DNA from: Desulfobacteraceae bacterium
GTDB taxonomy: Bacteria > Desulfobacterota > Desulfobacteria > Desulfobacterales > SURF-15
DNA: 26,379 bases
Assembly: GCA_003599475.1 (NCBI GenBank)
Contig: QZKK01000059.1
Location: 1 to 26,379 of the forward strand
Direction of reading: 5' to 3'
Position numbers and translations under genes: made by a program. This document shows, in pieces, positions 22,355 through 26,379 of the stretch (the first letter of the stretch is position 1; the number at the start of each line of letters is the position of its first letter). The notes under the pieces were generated by a model. It saw only the letters and a list, made by a program, of their open reading frames with translations. It was not told the origin of the DNA and did not search any database.

Positions 22355-23337
22355 ACCCCTTTTTCACGCATCCATTGCGCCAGCCCCGGATGGACCTCAA
22401 CAAATTCGATGGCCGCTTCCACTCCTCTGCGCTGCATGCCGGCCATGTCTTTTCGAACCTGTTCGAACCCGGTATCGGACTTGGCCAATTCGGCCGCGTT
22501 TTTCTCGATGATATTCAACATCTTGTACACGTCGGCTTGGGGAATTTCGATCCCTACATGAAATCCGTAATAGAACGGAAGGTGAATCACTTTATCCACG
22601 TGGACGTCTTTTTTAAAGACCTTCGGATCGACCTCTGTAATGCCGAATCCCTTCTTTTTGAGAATCTCGATTTCTTCCCGGCTCGGGTTCAAGATCGCAA
22701 AATCGGTAGATAGCGAAACTTCGGTGATCCATGGGGCGGTGCCCGACTCCGCGTTGGTGTAGGTGATGAATCCATCGAGCCTGCCCTGTTCCAGCAGCGA
22801 ACCGACCGTTGCAAGGTCGACTTCGACATACTCGTGTTTGATCCCCAACTCTTGGAAGGCGCGTTCAAGCTGGGCCCTGACATCCCATGGAAGCGGGCCG
22901 GTAAATACGTTCTTTCCGGATAGATCCCGCCACTGTTTCAATTTGTCCCGGCTCTTTGCCGGTATCCCCACACCGACTTCCGTGGTGTAGGTCCAGAAAG
23001 ACTGGACCGGCATCCGCTTCATCTGCTCTTTAAACCCCTTGAAGCGGTTTATACTGTTTGCCATTTCGTAGAATGCGATATCCGCTCCGTAGTACGCTTC
23101 GATTTGTCCGGTAGCGTACCCTTTGACGGAAACGATGGCTCCGGGCATCGGCAGCGCCGCGAAACGGTAATTTGTCATCTCCTTGCTCAAAAGGGCGGTC
23201 AGGGGGACCAGCGCCCTGTACCCGACTGAACCGACCGGAGCAGTCCCCCACCGGATGTCCTTTGCTTGAGGCCATCCTTCCGCTGCTCCAATCAGCAGAA
23301 CACCGACAGCGAGGAAACACAGGAACGATTTTTTCAT
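22315..23337 (-). CDS. TAXI-family TRAP transporter solute receptor
   Basis: 340 aa from the ATG at 23337, selected because a signal peptide (MKKSFLCFLAVGVLLIGAA) and AAAGGAGGG precede the mature part; the open frame continues upstream without coding look. The family pattern is clear: IRWGTAPVGSVGYRAL, VSVKGYATGQIEAYYG, VGVGIPAKS, DLSGKNVFTGP and GSLLEQGRLDGFITYT. It binds a small anionic solute in the periplasm and delivers it to the overlapping permease. The solute is not determinable; TAXI receptors are linked to glutamate and other carboxylates or sulfonates. The cuyA-like gene upstream hints at a sulfonate. Confidence 0.92.
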   Translation of the reverse strand: MKKSFLCFLAVGVLLIGAAEGWPQAKDIRWGTAPVGSVGYRALVPLTALLSKEMTNYRFAALPMPGAIVSVKGYATGQIEAYYGADIAFYEMANSINRFKGFKEQMKRMPVQSFWTYTTEVGVGIPAKSRDKLKQWRDLSGKNVFTGPLPWDVRAQLERAFQELGIKHEYVEVDLATVGSLLEQGRLDGFITYTNAESGTAPWITEVSLSTDFAILNPSREEIEILKKKGFGITEVDPKVFKKDVHVDKVIHLPFYYGFHVGIEIPQADVYKMLNIIEKNAAELAKSDTGFEQVRKDMAGMQRRGVEAAIEFVEVHPGLAQWMREKGVWNPKWDNRIAKQ

Positions 23338-23523
23338 TTTCGATTTCCCTCCTTTAATGGGTGGATTGGGTTGAAATTGTGCACCGTCAAAACTTTTTTC
23401 TATCGAGTGGGATGATTGCCGATAAAAAAGCGACAGAGGCAAGTAAAATGCTCCATATCAGCGGCCGAATAAAAAAGCAAGCATTGATCGGCCTGTCGTA
23501 CCGTCAATGTCGTTTCTATAAAA

Positions 23524-24504
23524 TCAAGCGGTTGCTTTCACCTCACCGTCCTCTATCACGACTTTTCCGTCAAATTCGAGGGTGGGCGAATCCAGGACGA
23601 CATCGAAGTGAATGGGGGCTTTGACTTTTCCCCCCAGTTGCGTGCTGGTTCCGATTCCGAAATGAACCCTTCCGAATGCGCCATGATCGTTGGTCATCAC
23701 ACCCGAAAGCATCCTGCACTCGGGGTTCAGTCCCACCGCGATCTGTGCGATGTTGTAGACGGTAGGGTCATCCATTCTGTGCAGCAGATCTCTCAGGAAC
23801 TTTGCCTCTCTTCCTCCGTCTATCTTTGTGATAAACCCTTTTTCAATCCGAAGCACGACCGGGGTTCCAACGACGCCGATCCCGAAGTTCGGGATGCTTC
23901 CGTCGACGACGATGGTCCCTTGAGAGGTGTTCTCCACCGGAGAAATATTTGCCTCGATATTGACAACTGCCGTAAAGAGGCCCGGTTTGTCTGCGATTCC
24001 TGAATGCGAGTTGCCTTCCCTGCCCTTTATGCTGGCTTTGAAATCGGTGCCGGCGGCGCTCCTGACGATGACCTCATCGGATTCGGTAAAATATGCGGCA
24101 AAACGATCGCACAACGGTTTCTGTTTGATAAAATCGGCCTCTATGCCCCCTTTGTACATCTGCTCTTCGGTGAATGCGGACATGGCAATCACCCTTGCCC
24201 CGTTCGCCAGGGCGGCTTTTACAGCACTGGAATGCGAGATCGAAACAGATACGGGCAAAAAAATGACGTCTGCTTCGGACATCGTCTTAACAATCAGCCC
24301 GGGCGGCTCCTGGCCGTCCAGTTCCCGGGGAGACATCACACTGATCACCGGCTCGATTCGTCGTTCTATCATCACCGATGCCAGCACACCGGCGATCCTG
24401 TATTTCGCATAGTCTGTGACGATCAGAACTTTTTCTCCAGGCAGAACCTTTGCACAGGTGTCGACAAGCGTTTTTGCACCTTTTAACATCAAGGGTTCGA
24501 TCAT
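23524..24504 (-). CDS. Peptidase M29 / NicX-like metalloenzyme
   Basis: 326 aa. Overall similar to aminopeptidase T (M29) and to the related 2,5-dihydroxypyridine dioxygenase NicX. Visible features are an N-terminal Rossmann-like part (GEKVLIVTDYAKYRIAGVLA, in blocks GEKVLIVTDY and IAGVLASVM), EANISPVE and the C-terminal metal-binding region NDHGAFGRVHFGIGTS. This family includes true aminopeptidases and ring-opening dioxygenases, and the sequence alone does not decide. It lies between the TAXI-TRAP genes and the CuyA-like gene on the same strand, so it may help degrade the imported compound. The start at 24504 is preceded by AAAAAAGGAGG-type sequence. Confidence 0.75.
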   Translation of the reverse strand: MIEPLMLKGAKTLVDTCAKVLPGEKVLIVTDYAKYRIAGVLASVMIERRIEPVISVMSPRELDGQEPPGLIVKTMSEADVIFLPVSVSISHSSAVKAALANGARVIAMSAFTEEQMYKGGIEADFIKQKPLCDRFAAYFTESDEVIVRSAAGTDFKASIKGREGNSHSGIADKPGLFTAVVNIEANISPVENTSQGTIVVDGSIPNFGIGVVGTPVVLRIEKGFITKIDGGREAKFLRDLLHRMDDPTVYNIAQIAVGLNPECRMLSGVMTNDHGAFGRVHFGIGTSTQLGGKVKAPIHFDVVLDSPTLEFDGKVVIEDGEVKATA

Positions 24505-24599
24505 GGCCCGCCTCCTTTTTTTGAGGTTTTCGGATGATTTCTAGAGGGTATTTTTAAATGCTATCGGATTTGCGGTATGGAGGCAACAGGGGCGAGGAC

Positions 24600-24770
24600 G
24601 GGTTGCGGGTTGCGCGTTGCGAGTTAACAGGTTGCCAGTCGATTCTTCAAGGTAAGCTTCAACGATATTGTCGGGAGTTGTTCCGCCGGGACGGAGTTGC
24701 GGGTTGAAAATCTGTAGATCCGGTTGTATCAACCCGAAATCCGTAACGCGCAACCCGCAACTCGCAACCC
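24600..24770. repeat. Inverted pair of GNGTTGC heptamer arrays
   Basis: Left arm: GGGTTGC, GGGTTGC, GCGTTGC, GAGTTAAC (24600-24628). Right arm: GTAACGC, GCAACCC, GCAACTC, GCAACCC (24743-24770), the reverse complement of the same unit. The 114-nt insert has further loose copies (GAGTTGCGGGTTG near 24695). It fills most of the 274-nt gap between the M29-like and CuyA-like genes, ending 8 nt from the stop of the latter. Confidence 0.85.
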
Positions 24771-24778
24771 GGAAAAGT

Positions 24779-25774
24779 CTAATCGAAACTGCTCTGATAG
24801 GCAAACAGAGCGGCAGAGCCTCCGGTGTGGACGAAAAGTACATTTTCGCCCTTTTTGAAGAATCCCTTGCGAATCAGATCGATCAGGCCGGCCATCGCTT
24901 TTCCTGTATAGACCGGATCCATCAGAATCCCCTCGGTGCGGGCGACAAGCTTTACGGCTTCGACCATTCCTTCGGTGGGTATCGAATAACCAGGACCGAC
25001 ATACTCATCGAAACAGGTGATCGATTCGCGGGGAATTTCCCGATTCACTCCGGCGAGCCCGGCCGTCTGAATTGCCAGTTTGAGTACGATTTCCTCCTGG
25101 ATCCCTTTTTTTCGGCTGACATCGATGCCGTAAACAGGGATTCCACTGTTTGTACCGAGAAACCCGACCACCAGGCCGGCATGGGTTCCTGCACTGCCGC
25201 TCGCACAGACGACGCGATCGAAGGAAATCCCCCGATCAAACGATTGGGCAAGGATCTCCTCGGCACAGGCCACATACCCCAAAGCCCCCAACGGTGTGGA
25301 TGCCCCACCGGGAATCACATAAGGTTTGCGGTTCTCGGACGAAAGCGCATCGGCAACCTTCTTCATTTCCGCGAGCATATCGGAGCCCCCGGGGACCACT
25401 TGGATGCTTTCGACCCCGAGCAGCTTGTAGAGAAAATTGTTGCCGCTCGCATCCGGATTATAACTGCCCGGTACCCGCTCTTCCAGCACCAGCCTGCATT
25501 TCAGGCCTTCTTTGACCGCTGCTGCCAGGGTGATACGGCAATGGTTGGATTGTACGGCCCCGCAGGTAATCAACGTATCCGCACCCTGCTTCAGGGCGTC
25601 GGCAACGACGAACTCCAGCTTTCGTGTCTTGTTGCCCCCTCCGGCCAGGCCGAGCAGATCGTCGCGTTTCATGTAAATATTCGGTCCGCCGAGTCGAGAG
25701 GAAAGAGAAGAGAGCTTCTCTAAGGGGGTAGAGCCTGCAGTGTATCGTCTTCGCGGAAATTTTGCCAGATTCAT
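24779..25774 (-). CDS. cuyA: PLP-dependent L-cysteate sulfo-lyase-like / D-cysteine desulfhydrase
   Basis: 331 aa, ACC-deaminase/D-cysteine desulfhydrase family (fold type II PLP). Schiff-base Lys49 in GGGNKTRKLEF, catalytic Ser76 in QSNH, phosphate-binding loop GSAGTHAG and the C-terminal DPVYTGKAMAGLIDLI with its Tyr. The N-terminal block FPRRRYTAGSTPLE and GGPNIYMKRDDLLGLAGGGN looks, from memory, nearer to L-cysteate sulfo-lyase CuyA than to enteric DcyD. CuyA splits L-cysteate to pyruvate, ammonia and sulfite; DcyD acts on D-cysteine and gives hydrogen sulfide. A strong GGAGGTG precedes the ATG. The nearby TRAP system could supply the substrate. The family is sure, the substrate is not. 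Confidence 0.82.
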   Translation of the reverse strand: MNLAKFPRRRYTAGSTPLEKLSSLSSRLGGPNIYMKRDDLLGLAGGGNKTRKLEFVVADALKQGADTLITCGAVQSNHCRITLAAAVKEGLKCRLVLEERVPGSYNPDASGNNFLYKLLGVESIQVVPGGSDMLAEMKKVADALSSENRKPYVIPGGASTPLGALGYVACAEEILAQSFDRGISFDRVVCASGSAGTHAGLVVGFLGTNSGIPVYGIDVSRKKGIQEEIVLKLAIQTAGLAGVNREIPRESITCFDEYVGPGYSIPTEGMVEAVKLVARTEGILMDPVYTGKAMAGLIDLIRKGFFKKGENVLFVHTGGSAALFAYQSSFD

Positions 25775-25836
25775 GGAACACCTCCAATCGGGGTGGGTTG
25801 AAAAACTCTGATGATTCTTGTTTGAAGACGGCCGAC

Positions 25837-26262
25837 CTATTTTCTATTCGTCGAGCTTTCAGCGTATTTAACCATTCTCAACCGGTGCGTGCTCCTGAGT
25901 CTTTCCCAAAGCGCACCGATGATGATGTCGGCGGCGCCTTCGGGCCTGACGATCGCTTCTCCGGTAACCGTTCGGCACGAGTCCATCAAAGCTCTGTTGC
26001 CGCTGCAGAGCCCGAATTCCGTCTGGATGTAATTTCCCAGGGAGAAGTTGAGAGAACCGAGCTCATGGGGGCCCATTTTGGCGATGCGTACCTTGATACT
26101 CAACGGCAACACCGAAACGAGATGGTCGACGGCATCCCACACGGTCCTCGGTAACCTCCTCATATCGGATTGATTCAAATGCCTCAACAGAAAAACATAG
26201 GCAGCCGTACCCAGGCTCACGTACAAAAGCGCCTTGAAATGTCCCCAAAATACCTTTTTCAT
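25837..26262 (-). CDS. DUF6794 protein with N-terminal membrane anchor
   Basis: 141 aa from the ATG at 26262 (MKKVFWGHFKALLYVSLG), preceded by AGAGGG; the frame opens further up to 26355 without support. One hydrophobic segment (about 10-27) anchors it. The rest fits DUF6794: LPRTVWDAVDHLVSVLP, KVRIAKMGPHEL, LGNYIQTEFGLCSGN, and the ending ADIIIGALWERLR. The family's function is unknown; members are small alpha-helical proteins scattered in many bacteria. It lies 62 nt ahead of the cuyA-like gene on the same strand and may share its transcript. No gene is seen in the remaining sequence to the right edge. Confidence 0.75.
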   Translation of the reverse strand: MKKVFWGHFKALLYVSLGTAAYVFLLRHLNQSDMRRLPRTVWDAVDHLVSVLPLSIKVRIAKMGPHELGSLNFSLGNYIQTEFGLCSGNRALMDSCRTVTGEAIVRPEGAADIIIGALWERLRSTHRLRMVKYAESSTNRK

Positions 26263-26379
26263 TTTTCGCCCTCTTAGATCAAGTTCTCTGAATCGCCCCT
26301 TGCCGGTCAAAAAAAGAACGCCTGAAGCCCTACCACTTCCCGCAACGCATTTCAAGTTTTTAATTGTAAAATTTTTCTG

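Noticed and set aside
24668..25723. 351-codon plus-strand frame over the cuyA-like gene
   Set aside because: It is antisense to a well conserved PLP enzyme and begins inside the heptamer repeat; no domain is seen.

Overview
The window looks like a chromosomal segment of an anaerobic Desulfobacterota (former Deltaproteobacteria), probably close to the sulfate- or sulfite-reducing Desulfobacteraceae. This is inferred from gene content and style: a class I hybrid cluster protein (Cys spacing 2-8-5), rubrerythrin, a TAXI-type TRAP transporter with a fused permease, an IHF-alpha of the deltaproteobacterial kind, a PAS-rich histidine kinase without an ATPase domain, and intergenic spaces filled with word-like short tandem repeats. 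No rRNA, tRNA, insertion sequence, phage gene or CRISPR array was seen.

Left part (1-5152, plus strand): a translesion-synthesis cassette. The 3' part of a DUF72 gene overlaps a Y-family polymerase that appears to have lost its catalytic acidic residues but keeps a beta-clamp motif (ImuB-like). It is followed by an error-prone DnaE2. A 9-nt tandem repeat and a 14-nt palindrome lie between the last two.

Middle (5351-10140): a lone GNAT acetyltransferase (minus strand); an exported caspase-fold/FGE-fold fusion whose catalytic Cys is replaced by Ala and whose C-terminus resembles the variable region of a diversity-generating retroelement target; ihfA; and a three-PAS histidine kinase ending right after the DHp domain. 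A minus-strand run follows (10249-15111): a small Cys-rich lipoprotein, an alpha/beta hydrolase, two class III aminotransferases and a protein with a Cys cluster, transcribed from a recognisable promoter at 15220-15247.

Stress section (15421-19470): rubrerythrin and hydroxylamine reductase/Hcp face each other and handle peroxide and nitrosative stress. Next come a ribosome hibernation factor fused to a cold-shock domain and an NfeD-like membrane protein.

Right part (19505-26262, minus strand): an MlaC-like periplasmic lipid carrier, a TAXI-TRAP permease and receptor, an M29/NicX-like metalloenzyme, a PLP enzyme resembling L-cysteate sulfo-lyase (CuyA), and a small membrane-anchored DUF6794 protein. 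The transporter and CuyA-like enzyme suggest uptake and desulfonation of an organosulfonate, which would give sulfite to a sulfite-respiring cell.

The most unusual signal cutting across the window is a set of intergenic elements. At least four of them have two inverted arms, each built of 7- or 9-nt tandem units. Every locus uses a different unit, but the architecture is the same.
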